From NCBI RefSeq assembly GCF_964204645.1, contig NC_134029.1:12452850-12516849 (forward strand): a stretch of DNA of 64,000 nt, in the 5' to 3' direction. How positions within the stretch are numbered: the stretch's first letter is position 1; every line of letters starts with the position of its first letter. The notes beneath the pieces were generated by a model that saw only the letters and a program-made list of their open reading frames with translations, ran no database searches and was not told the DNA's origin. Made by a program: the position numbers and the translations under genes. This document shows, piece after piece, positions 32,545 through 43,638 of the stretch. This DNA comes from Tubulanus polymorphus (taxonomy: Eukaryota > Nemertea > Palaeonemertea > Tubulaniformes > Tubulanidae).

Positions 32545-33652
32545 GGGCGACAAAACCAAAAAAATTAATTGTCGCGGGCGATAAAACCAAAATAATCAAT
32601 TGTCGCGGGCGATAAAACCAAAATAATCAATTGTCGCTGGCGATAAAACCAAAATATTCAATTGTCGCGGGCGACAAAACCAAAAAAATGAATTGTCGCG
32701 GGCGATAAAACCAAAACAATGAATTGTCGCGGGCGACAAAACCAAAATATTCAATTGTCGTGGGCAACAAAACCAAACTAATGAATTGTCGCGGGCGATA
32801 AAACCAAAATAATAAATTGTCCCAGGCGATAAAACCAAAAAAATGAATTGTCGCGGGCGATAAAACGAAAATCATGAATCGTCGCGGGCGACAAAACCAA
32901 ACTAATGAATTGTCGCGGGCGATAAAGCCAAAATAATGAATTGTCGCGGGCGATTAAACCAAAATATTGAAGTGTCGCAGGCGATAAAACGGCGACAAAA
33001 AGAGAAAAAAATTGTCGCGGGCGATAAAACCAAAATATTGAATTGTCGTGGGCGACAAATCCAAAAAATGAATTGTCGCGGGCGATAAAACCAAAATCTT
33101 GAATTGTCGCCATTGTCACGTGCGACAAAACCAAAATAATGAATTGTTGCGGGCGATAAAACCAAAATATTGAAGTGTCGCAGGCGATAAAACCGCGACA
33201 AAAAGAGAAAAAAATTGTCGCGGGCGATAAAACCAAAATAATGAATTGTCGCGGGCGATAAAACCAAAATATTGAATTGTCATGGGCGACAAATCCAAAA
33301 AATGAATTGTCGCGGGCGATAAAACCAAAATCTTGAATTGTCGCCATTGTCGTGTGCGACAAAACCAAAATAATGAATTGTCGCGGGCGATAAAACCAAA
33401 ATAATGAATTGTCGCGGGCGACAAAATCAAAATATTGAATTGTCGTGGGCGACAAAATCAAAATATTGTTTTGTCGCGGGTGACAAAACCAAATTAATGA
33501 ATTGTCGCGGGCGATAAAACCAAAATAATGAATTGTCGCGGGCGATAAAACCGAAATAATGAATTGTCGCGGGCGATAAAACCAAAATATTGAATTGTCA
33601 CGTGTGACAAACCAAAATAATGAATTGTCGTGGGCGACAAAATCAAAGTCAT
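32545..33652. repeat. 31-bp satellite array B
   Basis: Same monomer and orientation as array A. The left edge joins unrelated sequence (…caaaagctaataatg|tgggcgac). The right edge is the conserved 'ttttctcgcg' boundary. It includes a duplicated variant block with 'ttgtcgccattgtc', at about 33105-33120 and 33340-33355. Confidence 0.92.
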
Positions 33653-36600
33653 GGTTTTCTCGCGTAATTTTAGTTTTGTCGTTTTGTCGTAATGTCGCCC
33701 TCATTTGCATATTCTTGTTTTTTTTATCTTATCAGCCACCATACTAAAGCCTTAAGGTCGCGTAAAACTCGATAAACACTTAAAGCGACACAGCGAACGA
33801 TCTCCTTTCCCCCACAGCGAACGCTTACTCCGAATGTCAAGTGTGAGTCCAACATACGGATAGGAGTGTGCTATATAATTGTATTTAGTAAATACCTTGT
33901 GCATTTGACAATGATCGGTATGTACTGTAGGAAATATAGAGTATTGATAAATGGTTGAAGCCCGCGGCCGAATAAAGTAATATATTCTTTTATTTTGATA
34001 CCTCGTCGACATAACAGCTTTTCTCCGCCATATCTCTTCGGCCTGTTTAGTTTAGGCCTACGATTCCCCAGTACACTAAAGATTTATCTTAGTAAATACA
34101 CGGTTAATTCGGTAAAGAAAATAGGTATTGTTAAACTAACTCCTTGAAACCCGCAGCCAAATCACTGGTAGTAATAAATTAATTTGTACTCGATTTGATT
34201 CTCATGATGAGGAGAAACTCGCAGCTGATCCCCGGAACGACGATGTAGTAACACACGTCGATTCGTCGATGTTTACGGCTCGACAGTGCTTTTAAAATCT
34301 AAAGTAGTAAATTTCCAGTGTATCGGTAATATGATTTGATGAGGAAAATGGGCTATTGTTAAAATCACTGTTTGAAGACCGCGACTGAATTTGAAGTCTG
34401 CGGCAATAAATTAGTTCATTTATACTTGAATTGATAATCGAAGTGACAGTCGGCCTGCGGGTTGATTTCGGGATGACGACTCGAAAAACATGTCGCCCCA
34501 TTGAATGGGGCTAAATTTTCGATGTTTACGGCCCGACAGCGCTTTTGTAACGATGATTCGTGAGAAAACACGCGGGCTATTTGTAGATCTCAGTGAGCTG
34601 AACGATATTATATGGATTGTATATGAAACAGCGGTAAGGTAACAAAGCCTATGTTCTTTTGGTAAAAATAGTGTGGAAGAAAATAATAATAATAATAATC
34701 ACGCGGATATCAATAGGGTTTTCTGTGAAATAACAGAAAACCCTAATAATCACGCGGATATCAATAGGGTTTTCTGTGAAATAACAGAAAACCCTAAATA
34801 TAGCTGCAAAGCAGCGATAACGGGTTTTCTGCACAATCTTAGAATCCAGTTCAACGGTGGATTTCGACAAAGCATTTGATAAGGCACAACATCAGGCATT
34901 ACTAACCAGGCAATTAGGAAACATCATTAATGATAGGTCACTCAAATGGCTCAGCAGTTATCTCTGAACGAAAACTTGTAGCCGAAATCAACGGTACGCC
35001 TCATCTTGGAATAAGTCAGTCTAACTAGTGGAGTCACGCAAGGTATTATCCTAAGTTGTCTTCTGTTTAATGTCCTGACAAATGACATACACAGTAATCC
35101 AACATATACCTGACCGAGTAAATTTCCAAATCGAACTTAACGCGCTGTTCGACCAAAAAACTTAATGTTCCAACCAGAAAATCTTGTTCGAATGAAAATA
35201 ATTCTGTTTGATCGAACAATACGCTTATTGCTTGAACCAAAAATTTTCTTCATTCTGACAGAAAATGTGTTCGAATAAAAAGCTATGTTATTGTTAAAAT
35301 GAAAAATTTGGTTGAGCGAAAACAATTTTTTCGAACGAATATTTGAATGAAAAAAATTCTGTTCGATTGAACGAAATACTTAATACTTTCGGTTCGGAGA
35401 AAAAACTTTTTTCAATATACTTGTTCGAACGAAAAACTTAATGTTCTGACAAGAAAATTCTGTTCAAATTAAAACGATTCTGTTCAATTGAATGATTGTT
35501 CGAACGAAAACCCTTTCGTTTGGACAAAAAAAAGTTTGTTCAACTTTGTTCTAACGATTTTTTCAAATTGGTTCAATTGTATAGAATATTATTGGTTCGA
35601 ACGAAATAAATTTTGTTCCGACGAAAGAATTTTCAAGCGAAAGGTCTTTTGAACGAAAAAAAAGATATTTCTGGTGCTCCGCAGTAACTTAAAGCCAGAC
35701 GTAGGTTGTTCTTGTGACACGATGCGATCCTCGCGTTGCTACGGAAGCGATAAGGGGCCTCGAGTTGTCGCGTTCCAACTCGTCAAGTCGCCATATTTAT
35801 GTCGACATTTCGCGATATATCGCGTCAAGTCGACATGAATATGTCGTAATATCGTAACGTTTTCACGACAAATTTCGCTTTCTCGACCACTTTCCTCGCG
35901 ACAAGTCGACATATTCACGACGACTTGAAACTCAGTCGTCATATTACTGGCGTCCTCATCTTACATTTAGACATGTCTTCAAATGACCGTTTGTCCCGTG
36001 GAAAATGGGCGAAAAAGCGAAATTTGTCGTGAAAACGTCACGATATATCGACATATTCATGTCGACTTGACGCGATATTTCGCGATATGTCGAAATAAAT
36101 ATGGCGACTTGTCGAGTTGGAACGCGACATCTCGAGGCCCCTTATCGCTTCCGTACGTTGCATCGCAAGTTTCGATGCAAGTCGCTTGCAATACGATTGT
36201 GTGCGACTAGTTTCTGCCAGTCGTAAGAGCGTGTCGGTTGGTTGTGACAGTCGTGTCGCGTCGCAGAAAGTAGAACACCTACTCCATGTGACTGGCGTTG
36301 CTGAAAGATGAGGACGCCAGTGATATGACGACTGAGTTTCAAGTCGTCAAAACGTCACGATATGTCGACATATTCATGTCGAATTGATGCGATATATCGA
36401 CATAAATATGGCGACTTGTCGAGTTGGAACGCAACAACTCGAGGCCCTTTATCGCTTCCGTAGATCTTTCATTCACGTAGATCTTTCATTCAAGTAGGAT
36501 CACTTGAATGATCGCTTTAATATCACTTTAAAAAAAAAGAATCTGCCAAAATGACCTTAATATTCGACACTATATCTACGGAAGCGATAAGGGGCCTCGA

Positions 36601-36725
36601 GATGACGCGTTCCAACTCGACAAGTCGCCATATTATTGTCGACATACCGCGATGTATCGCGTCAAGTCGACATGAATATGTCGATATATCGTGACGTTTT
36701 GACGACATATTTCGTTTTCTCAACC
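33653..36725. repeat. Composite repeat, full copy B
   Basis: An intact unit: constant flank (33653-34260), a second block identical in order to 30246-32260, the hairpin array (34697-34796), the LINE remnant (34855-35100), the 'ttcgaacg' rich block (35130-35680) and fold-back arms (35740-36720). It shows what the split copy at 4006/30246 looked like before interruption. It ends abruptly at the gypsy fragment. Confidence 0.85.
34697..34796. repeat. Two-copy hairpin array
   Basis: Two direct copies of a unit of about 50 bp that starts 'cacgcggatatcaat' and contains an exact stem, AGGGTTTTCTGT/ACAGAAAACCCT, around a 6-base loop. The homologous position has three copies at 46345-46503 and none at 30680 or 56905. 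Confidence 0.85.
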
Positions 36726-36726
36726 A

Positions 36727-37727
36727 AGTGTTTGGCCTTCACCGTTTCAGAACCAAATTCAGCGAAGAATTACAGCAGAACCTTCAGAAAGTTTGGTCGG
36801 AAGCGTTACGGAAAGTTACGAGAGAAATCAGACCAATCGGCATATTATTACGATAAAAAGGTCCATGGTTGCGCACTAGCAGTAGGTGATACTGTTCTAG
36901 TTCGAAATGTCGGCCTGAAAGGTAGACAGAAACTAGCTGACAACTGGGAATCTGTACTGTATAAAGTAATCGAACAACCTGATGAGGACTTTCCAGTATT
37001 CGTTGTACAGGGTGAAGAAGGCAGGAAAAAACGGACATTGCATCGAAATATGCTGTTCCCCCTGGTATTTCTGGTAAGAGAGACTTTTGAATTGAAACAG
37101 CCTAAACCTGTAAAAGAAAAAGTTATGAAAAGGACGGGTGAGAGTAAATCAATTGAGGAAGAAACTGTAGATGAAACCAATGATTTTGACAGTCCATCTG
37201 ATAACAGTTCAGATGATCAAGTGGTTCTGATCACCATTTCGAAAGATTGTCCGGAGTTGTCTACACAGAATGAAGGTCATGAGATCTCAACTTCTGAGAA
37301 TTTACTCGAATCACCAGTCCTCGAGGATAACCGTAACCGTAGTCGTAGCAAAACAACAGATGAATCCAGTATTGTCCTGGAAAATAGAGACAACACTATT
37401 CGAGAACCATCACTACCTCCTGTGGACTCGCCTAATCAGAAAATGAATGTCAATAATGCGGAATTAGATGTAAATAATTTGAACTTAGACATACACGATG
37501 CAGAATCAGACGTAGATGATACGGAATTGAAAGAGACGTCCCCGGAAGTTCCAATAAAACGTTCGACACGAGTTCGAAAGCCTCCGGTTAAATTACAGAA
37601 TTATGTAGTAGGAGCGACGACAGTTTCTGACTGGCAACTTAAAGCTGAGATGTTACTCTCTGTGGCCAAGGATCCTGCCATCGCATCAAATCCGTTGATT
37701 TTGCAATCCTTACTATCTGTAATCTAG
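36727..37727 (+). pseudogene. Ty3/gypsy pol 3' fragment (integrase C-terminus)
   Basis: The frame is open from the junction with the composite repeat at 36726. The recognisable part is the GPY/F-type C-terminal module of gypsy integrases: ALAVGDTVLVRNVGLKGRQKL, then LHRNMLFPL. A long acidic, Ser/Asp-rich tail follows, ending with RSTRVRKPPVKLQNYV, as in many gypsy pol proteins. The catalytic core, RT, RNase H and protease are absent, so the element is 5'-truncated. The stop is at 37725-37727 and the element's 3' LTR follows. Confidence 0.82.
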
Positions 37728-38069
37728 CAACGCTGAACATTTAGTATGTGTATATATAGAAAAAAAAAAACAGAATGAAAACCAGTATTGACATGTCTGA
37801 GGCATCTGAGATGACGATTGAGATGATGACATGTTAGGAATTAATCTGCAGCAAGTTGACTCATGACTGGTTGTGAGTTTACGTCTGGGTAATAAACGGT
37901 TGACTTAAAGTATGAGTGGCACAGGTACATTAAGTAGTGAGTTTACATGGGATGTATTTTGATATCCTTTGGTATTGTGGTTAGGATAATTTTTTTTTGG
38001 TTTTTGTCTTCTAGATAGTGAACATTGCGAAAACATTGAGACTATGTTTTTTTTTAAGTCAGAGGAGAG

Positions 38070-38348
38070 TGTGGCAGAGTGGGTTCATGTCGGTTTCGGT
38101 TGATACTTAGCCTGTTTTCGATTATGGAGGGCGCCACTCTGTAAGATGTCCTCTTTGAAAGAAGAGGCATTCTCGACGTTCGTTTAATAAACTCTTTTAT
38201 TATTAGTTTACATTCCCTCTGTCTTTTAGAATTCTTTGGAATCAGCTGTTTTCCCGTAGTGGACTCTGAGGCTCGGGACCATCTGTGGTATATCCCACCA
38301 CTACTTCAAAACCTCACACGGATCGCGCGAAGGAAAAACACTGTGACA
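38070..38348 (+). mobile_element. Gypsy 3' LTR
   Basis: A polypurine tract, AGAGGAGAG (38061-38069), directly precedes TGTGGCAGAG…, and the LTR ends …CTGTGACA, giving TG…CA ends over 279 bp. AATAAA at 38186-38191 is the likely poly(A) signal. No 5' LTR is present because the element is truncated at 36727. Confidence 0.7.
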
Positions 38349-39540
38349 TATTCATTGTATTAAAATATTTTCAGGTCAGCAGTAACGTATGTTAATGACG
38401 TTTTGCTTAAAAAGGCCATTTGTTTATTGGTGTCAACCTACCGAAACATCACATACAACGAGGCTGATATTCTTTGAAGAAGAACAGAGGCCAAAAAACT
38501 AAAAGATGTACAACGACTAATGTCCAAATACTTCTCGCCACTGAAGAGTGAAGCAGTTTTCGATTCTGAAATGGGAAGCTGTTGTAGATTGGTTATCCCA
38601 TAATGATTGTATTCTATGGAATAAGTTTTCTTGTTGCGATAGATTTTTGGATTGCTAGAGATGGTCTTTGCTAAATTTTGGTAATGGTTTTAATAGGAAT
38701 CAGAATGTGACATGGATGTTTGAATTGTTAAAATGCTGTCCAGTGTTCTTATAAATGTGTGTAGTAGCCTATAGAAGTTGTTTGCAATGATGTTTCAGAA
38801 GTTATGAATGATGGTTGAAAGATTCCAGCCGGGGCCGAGATGGTTTTGTAAATTGTAGTTAATTAGTGAATCGTTTTATCTGCCTGTGTTTGTTGTCGAT
38901 GTCTTATGCTGTGTAATACTTCGTGTTAAATATTTTTTTTGTATTGTGTCTTTACAGACAAGGGCGTTTTCTGTCATCCAATATGAAATTGATAATTTTT
39001 GGTTCAAATTATAATAGTCTATCCAGAATTGGGAAATATTGCGGAAGAGTAAAAGGGGAAATATGAAAGAATTGATGATAACCTTTTTTACCGTGTAAAG
39101 TAATAATTAATAATTGAATGATACGTAATAATTTAGTTTGGCGACAAAGATTTAGTAATCTAAAATGCTAAATTGATTTCGAATTCCAACGTATGTTGTT
39201 TATGTTCAAATATGAATAATATAGTCTTCGAATGTAATATGGTTTACAGATTTTTATAAATAAATAACTGAACATAATTTCACATATATACGATTTGTTT
39301 TATGTTTTAAGGGGAAATAGCCAATTTGGCTTTTAGTACGTACATCCAGCCATCATTATACGCATATTGTTGAAATAATAATTTCTTGTTGTAATTTTTA
39401 TATATGGCAAAAATACATTATCATTATGAACATGGGACTCAACATTGACAAAGTGGACAATTTCATTAGGTCTACCAATCGTAGAACAGTGGATCCAGCC
39501 AACGGAGGGCGAAGGACTCAAGCAACTAAATCGAGGCCGG
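38349..39540. other. No gene recognised
   Basis: About 1.2 kb of AT-rich sequence without an ORF of interest or a recognised repeat. Confidence 0.5.
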
Positions 39541-40079
39541 GTAGAAACCTGTCCTCTCACGGGACAGTATTTAAAATCGGGTCCTCTCACGGGACAGTGT
39601 GTTGAACCGGGTCCTCTCACGGGAGAGTGTGTTGAATCGGGTCCTCTCACGGGACAGTATTTAAAATAGGGTCCTCTAACGGGACAGTATTTAAAATCGG
39701 GTCCTCTCACGGGACAGTGTGTTGAATCGGGCCCTCTCACGTGACCTTATTTGAAACCAGGTCCTCTCACGGGACAGTAAGTTGATTTGGGTACTCTCAC
39801 GGGACAGTATTTAAAATCGGGTCCTCTCACGGGACAGTGTGTTGAACAGGGTCCTCTCACGGGACAGTAAGATGATTCGGGTCCTCTCACGGGACAGTAA
39901 GTTGATTCGGGTCCTCTCACGGGACAGCATTTAAAATCGGGTTCCTTCACGGGACAGTATTTAAAATCGGGTCCTCTCATGGGACTGTATTTAAAATAGG
40001 GTCCTCTAACGGGACAGTATTTAAAATCGGGTCCTCTCACGGGACAGTATTTAAAATCGGGTTCCTTCATGGGACAGTA
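39541..40079. repeat. 30-bp minisatellite
   Basis: About 18 copies of a 30-bp unit. Each contains TGTCCTCTCACGGGACA, whose ends TGTCC/GGGACA are inverted, plus a variable 'gtatttaaaatcgg' or 'gtgttgaatcgg' spacer. Because 30 is a multiple of 3, one minus-strand frame stays open and would encode a 10-residue repeat ('CPVRGPDFKY'). There is no evidence that it is expressed. Confidence 0.9.
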
Positions 40080-40139
40080 GTAATTGGAAGATGTGGGTTT
40101 CATACCAGAGTACGAGAGTACGAGACACCACTCATCACA

Positions 40140-40360
40140 GCTAGGCCGAGAACGGTCAACAGCGTTGTGATACACATATACAGTGAGTGCGCGTAACAAC
40201 AGCTGCGCGTGGATAGATCGATACAGTGAGGCGCTACTGAGAACGGTTATTAACGCGTGTGCTATTACTGTAGTACAGTGATTGCGTGTCAACTGTGCCC
40301 AGATAAATAGATGCTGTGAGGCTTGGGTGAGAACGGTTAATAGCGTGTTTGTTATATACA
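40140..40360. repeat. Degenerate ~100-bp triplicate
   Basis: The motif 'gagaacggt(t/c)aa' recurs at about 40149, 40240 and 40331, each followed by 'agcgtgt'-type sequence and then 'acagtga(g/t)(t/g)gcg'. It lies directly upstream of the Polinton fragment and may be part of its flank or a regulatory region. Confidence 0.5.
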
Positions 40361-40403
40361 GGGGGAAGTAATCCCCACTCATCACCACAAGTAATTTGTT
40401 TTC

Positions 40404-40413
40404 CTTATAAATG
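40404..40413 (+). promoter_or_regulatory. TATAAATG start context, ORF 40411
   Basis: CTTATAAATGG overlaps the start codon. The same TATAAATG context precedes 41803, 42715 and 62964, and a weaker AATAAATG precedes 63335. Confidence 0.5.
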
Positions 40414-40737
40414 GGAGATAGAAAAGCATTCTTAGCAACAATAAATAACAGAATAAAACCAGCAAAAAAACAATTTGAAATAAAAAAGTTAGTTGATGTT
40501 ACAAAAGAAATTGAACATAAAATATTGAAATTAGAAAAGATAAAAACTAAATATAGAGAGAAAGTATCAGCTAATTTAAGCTACTGCAATGTTAGTACAT
40601 CGCGAGAATTTAAAGTATTTTTACCTGATAAATGGACTTCATTGAGTACAGAGGAATTAAAAGATTTAGAAGGATTTAAAATAATCTATCATGGAAAAAA
40701 TGAAGATGGTCACCATAATTTAGAAATTGTTGATTAA
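40411..40737 (+). CDS. Polinton-associated small protein, copy 1
   Basis: 108 residues, Lys-rich, of unknown function. The C-terminal half reads FKVFLPDKWTSLSTEELKDL, then IIYHGKNEDGHHNLEIV. It aligns with the protein at 62964-63317 (YLPDRFHRLSSEDLEEL, then YKGKNEKGHHEI), which lies downstream of the DNA polymerase. The two are therefore paralogous genes of the same element family. The start ATG sits in a TATAAATG context. It is A-rich like the rest of the fragment and convergent with the next gene. It is intact, unlike its neighbours. Confidence 0.72.
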   Translation: MGDRKAFLATINNRIKPAKKQFEIKKLVDVTKEIEHKILKLEKIKTKYREKVSANLSYCNVSTSREFKVFLPDKWTSLSTEELKDLEGFKIIYHGKNEDGHHNLEIVD

Positions 40738-40912
40738 ATTTAAAAAAAATAAATTAATAAAAATAATGAATATCTAGAATCCGAAATGACTTATCCGGAC
40801 AATTTAATTGCTCCGCATAGAAAGACAAAAGTAGTGAGATGGTGCCGTATGGCACCCACATGGTGATATTCAATTAATTAAAAAATTATCTTTCTGCTTT
40901 TTTTCTAAAATA

Positions 40913-41803
40913 TTAATCCATTTTTTTTATTATCAATTTTGGAATTTCAGAAGTATTTTCATTTTTGATAGCAGTTGTTTCAGAATTATTAATATCATGA
41001 ATCTTATTTGATTTCTTATACCAATTACACCCAATCAAAATGAATACAATTACAAATCCAACTGTAAAATATAGACATTTATCAAATATTCTATTATTAG
41101 AAGGAGTAGAAATAACAATATTTTCACCATTTTTATTAACATTTTTATTACTTATTTTTTCTTTTACAGCTTTTTTATATTCTTGTGATTTAATTCCTAA
41201 TTGCCGAGACCATTCAATTTTTTCTGTGATCTCGGTTTTTTCTTCACTTCTTCCACCTTGTTCATTTATTATAGAAATATTTTTACTTTCAATATTTGAA
41301 AATGTTATAACTCCAGTTGATAATAATGTCATAAATCCGCCTAATTGAAATGATAAATATCCAATCCATTTATTTAATTCGGTCATAACTAAATAATCAT
41401 TTTTTAAATCAGCATATAATCTATTTTCATCTTCAATTGGTAGTATATAATTACATAATTTACTATAACCTTTTACTACATTTTCTGATATCGCGTCATT
41501 AATTCTAGCTGTTCTCGCGGCTTCATAAATCTTAAATAATTTAATAATTTCATCTGATTTCATTGTATCTAATTCATTATAAGTTAAATTTTTACCGACA
41601 AACTTTTTACATTTTCCAGATGCTATTAATATTTCTAATTGATGATTACAATAAAGATAATATTCATAATTATTATTTGTTGTAACATTATTTAAAGCAC
41701 CATCATCTGGAATTAATTTGTTTTCTGTTATTCCTAAATCATCTAAAGTTTTTTCAATTGGAACATCACCATTTTTAGATTTTATTTTCTTTTCACCTAC
41801 CAT
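40913..41803 (-). CDS. Polinton-associated membrane-protein-like ORF
   Basis: 296 residues on the minus strand, intact, starting in a TATATAAATG context. It has a mostly hydrophilic N-terminal half, a moderately hydrophobic stretch near residues 147-167 (GGFMTLLSTGVITF), and a clear membrane segment near residues 245-262 (YFTVGFVIVFILIGCNWY) followed by Lys. A short polar tail ends IIKKMD. This suggests a single-pass or two-pass membrane protein. No family is recognised. Its position next to the packaging ATPase and integrase suggests a structural or accessory protein of the element, which is inference only. Confidence 0.6.
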   Translation of the reverse strand: MVGEKKIKSKNGDVPIEKTLDDLGITENKLIPDDGALNNVTTNNNYEYYLYCNHQLEILIASGKCKKFVGKNLTYNELDTMKSDEIIKLFKIYEAARTARINDAISENVVKGYSKLCNYILPIEDENRLYADLKNDYLVMTELNKWIGYLSFQLGGFMTLLSTGVITFSNIESKNISIINEQGGRSEEKTEITEKIEWSRQLGIKSQEYKKAVKEKISNKNVNKNGENIVISTPSNNRIFDKCLYFTVGFVIVFILIGCNWYKKSNKIHDINNSETTAIKNENTSEIPKLIIKKMD

Positions 41804-41808
41804 TTATA
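41801..41808 (-). promoter_or_regulatory. TATAAATG start context, ORF 41803
   Basis: On the minus strand the start codon of the 296-residue ORF is preceded by TATATAA, giving TATATAAATG. Confidence 0.5.
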
Positions 41809-41835
41809 TAACAAAAAAATTAGTTGTGATGTTGC

Positions 41836-42120
41836 AACTAGAATTCAACTAGAATGTAACTAGAATTCAACTAGATTAACAAGCTAGTTGAAATATTGTT
41901 GTTTTTGTTTATTTCTTGTTAAATCTAGTTGATTTTTGTTCCAACTACTAACAACTAGAATTCAACTAGAATGTAACTAGAATTAAACTAGATTAACAAG
42001 CTAGTTAAAATATTGTTAAATCTAGTTGATTTTTGTTCCAACTACCAATAACTAGAATTCAACTAGAACGTAACTAGAATTCAACTAGATTAACAAGCTA
42101 GTTGAATTTAAATAAATTCA
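41836..42120. repeat. CTAG-rich tandem repeat, 2.7 copies
   Basis: Three successive copies (about 41836, 41953, 42050) of a 95-115-bp unit made of 'aactagaattcaactag' and 'attaacaagctagtt' with 'aaatctagttgatttttgtt'. It separates the membrane-like ORF from the end of the ATPase gene on the same strand and overlaps the ATPase stop region. Confidence 0.8.
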
Positions 42121-42715
42121 TATTTAAATGGGTGTTGTAATATAAATAGTAATTTTGATCTTTTAATATTTTTCAACTTATCCATATATTCATTATGTAA
42201 ATCATGTGGAATAATATCATTTTCCTCAAGTGCATTTTTCATCGATTTTCTATCTTTATTGTAGAATAAAACTAGAAATCTAATGTTTTCTCTAAAGTCT
42301 TTAACAATTGAATTATATTTTTGATTTAAAACCTAAGTTGTTATCCCAAAACGTCTGCTAGAAAAAGCTAAATAGCACAACTCACTTTCTCTAACTTTTG
42401 AATCATGTAGATTAGCACAATCATCTATAATGAATAATGTATTTGATCCTTTATAAATATCTATTGCTATTTTAATACAATTATCTAAATTTTCTTTTAC
42501 CGTTTTAGGATCTAATATAATAAATTTATTATTTCTAGTAATATTTCTATCATAAGTTTGATTAAATTCATATGTTGGACATATAATACTATATTATCAA
42601 AATAGTTTTCATAAACAGTTTCTAATAAATTTAATTTAAAATAAGTTTTTCCACAATTTGTTACGCCAGAAATTAACATATTATGAGGCTTAAATATAAA
42701 TAATTCCTTATTCAT
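42108..42715 (-). pseudogene. A32/FtsK-HerA-type packaging ATPase, broken
   Basis: The start MNKELFIFKPHNMLISG is followed by the Walker A motif GVTNCGKTYFKL. After a 1-base frameshift near 42590 the reading continues through ILDPKTVKENLDN to the Walker B-like LFIIDDCANLHDS and then FSSRRFGITT. An in-frame stop follows near 42332, and the protein then runs on to a stop at 42108-42110. The order matches Polinton/adintovirus/poxvirus A32-like genome-packaging ATPases. The start codon directly abuts the stop of the integrase (42716), with TATAAATG at the start. Two lesions make it a pseudogene. Confidence 0.78.
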
Positions 42716-42720
42716 TTATA
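42713..42720 (-). promoter_or_regulatory. TATAAATG start context, ATPase
   Basis: On the minus strand the sequence reads ATATATAAATG at the ATPase start. The motif overlaps the integrase stop codon. Confidence 0.5.
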
Positions 42721-43638
42721 TATTTTTAATTTTACTTGATAATATCCATTCATTGAATTTATCCGGCCATCCAACCCATTTTACTAAAGAATATTTTTTT
42801 CTTTTAATAGTTTTTGTTTTTAATACTTTTTCAATTTTATATTCTTGTTCTAGATTCTCAGTAGTTAAACTTAATTCTTCTTCGTAAAAGTAGCCATCAA
42901 CTTCTTCACCATCTAAATCTTCTAATTTATAGACATATGGTTTTGTTGTTATTACCTTTTTTATTTTATATATTTCTCTAGTAAAATTTCGATCGTATCC
43001 TTTATCAAATATCTTTTTATACTTAGAAATTCTAACATTTTGACCAACTCTAAATTTAGGTTCACCAAAATCATCTACAAGAAATGCTCCATATAAATTA
43101 TTCCAAACAATTTCAGCATTTTCAGGTTTTCTAGCATCAATAGGTTTCATTCCAATAGAAGAATGATAAGAATTCTTAAATCCTTCTATCAATTTTGGTA
43201 AAACATCAATCCATTTAAAAGTATTATTTGCTGTAAAATATTTCCACATTCTTGTTCTTAATGTTCTATTAAATCGTTCAACAACTGCCGCTTTTTTATC
43301 CGATTTTGTTGAAAAATATTTAATATTATGATTATCTAAGAGTTCATGAACAAGTGAATTATCAAATTCTTTTCCATCATCAAATTGTATTTTTTCTGGT
43401 TTTAGTTTATCATCCGAAAGAAATTTTCTTAAAACATTTGATGTTTGTACAGCATCTTTTCTATAAAGTGGGAAGCTCCATAAATAACGACTAAAAATAT
43501 CAATTATATTCAACAACCACCAATAATCATCATTATCTTTCTTAACATTTTTCATATCAATTAAATCTCCTTGCCACTGTTGATCTACATAACTTACCAT
43601 AGTTTTACGAGTTTTATATTTTCTAACAATTTTTTTAT
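42716..43638 (-). pseudogene. Polinton chromodomain integrase, 5'-truncated
   Basis: The DDE core is present: first Asp in QWQGDLIDM, then IIDIFSRYLWSFPLYRK, second Asp in IQFDDGKEFDN, and Glu in AAVVERFNRTLRTRMWKYF. A GPY/F-like segment (FRVGQNVRISKYKKIFDKGY) and a C-terminal chromodomain (YSLVKWVGWPDKFNEWI) follow. This architecture is typical of Polinton/Maverick integrases. The N-terminus with the HHCC zinc domain is missing because satellite array C begins at 43638. The open frame continues through satellite to 43756, which is not gene sequence. It is therefore a truncated gene although the core is intact. Confidence 0.85.

Noticed and set aside
39333-40388. Minus-strand ORFs of 135 and 213 codons with CPVRGP repeats
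   Set aside because: Produced by the 30-bp minisatellite, whose length is a multiple of three. No domain or signal sequence.
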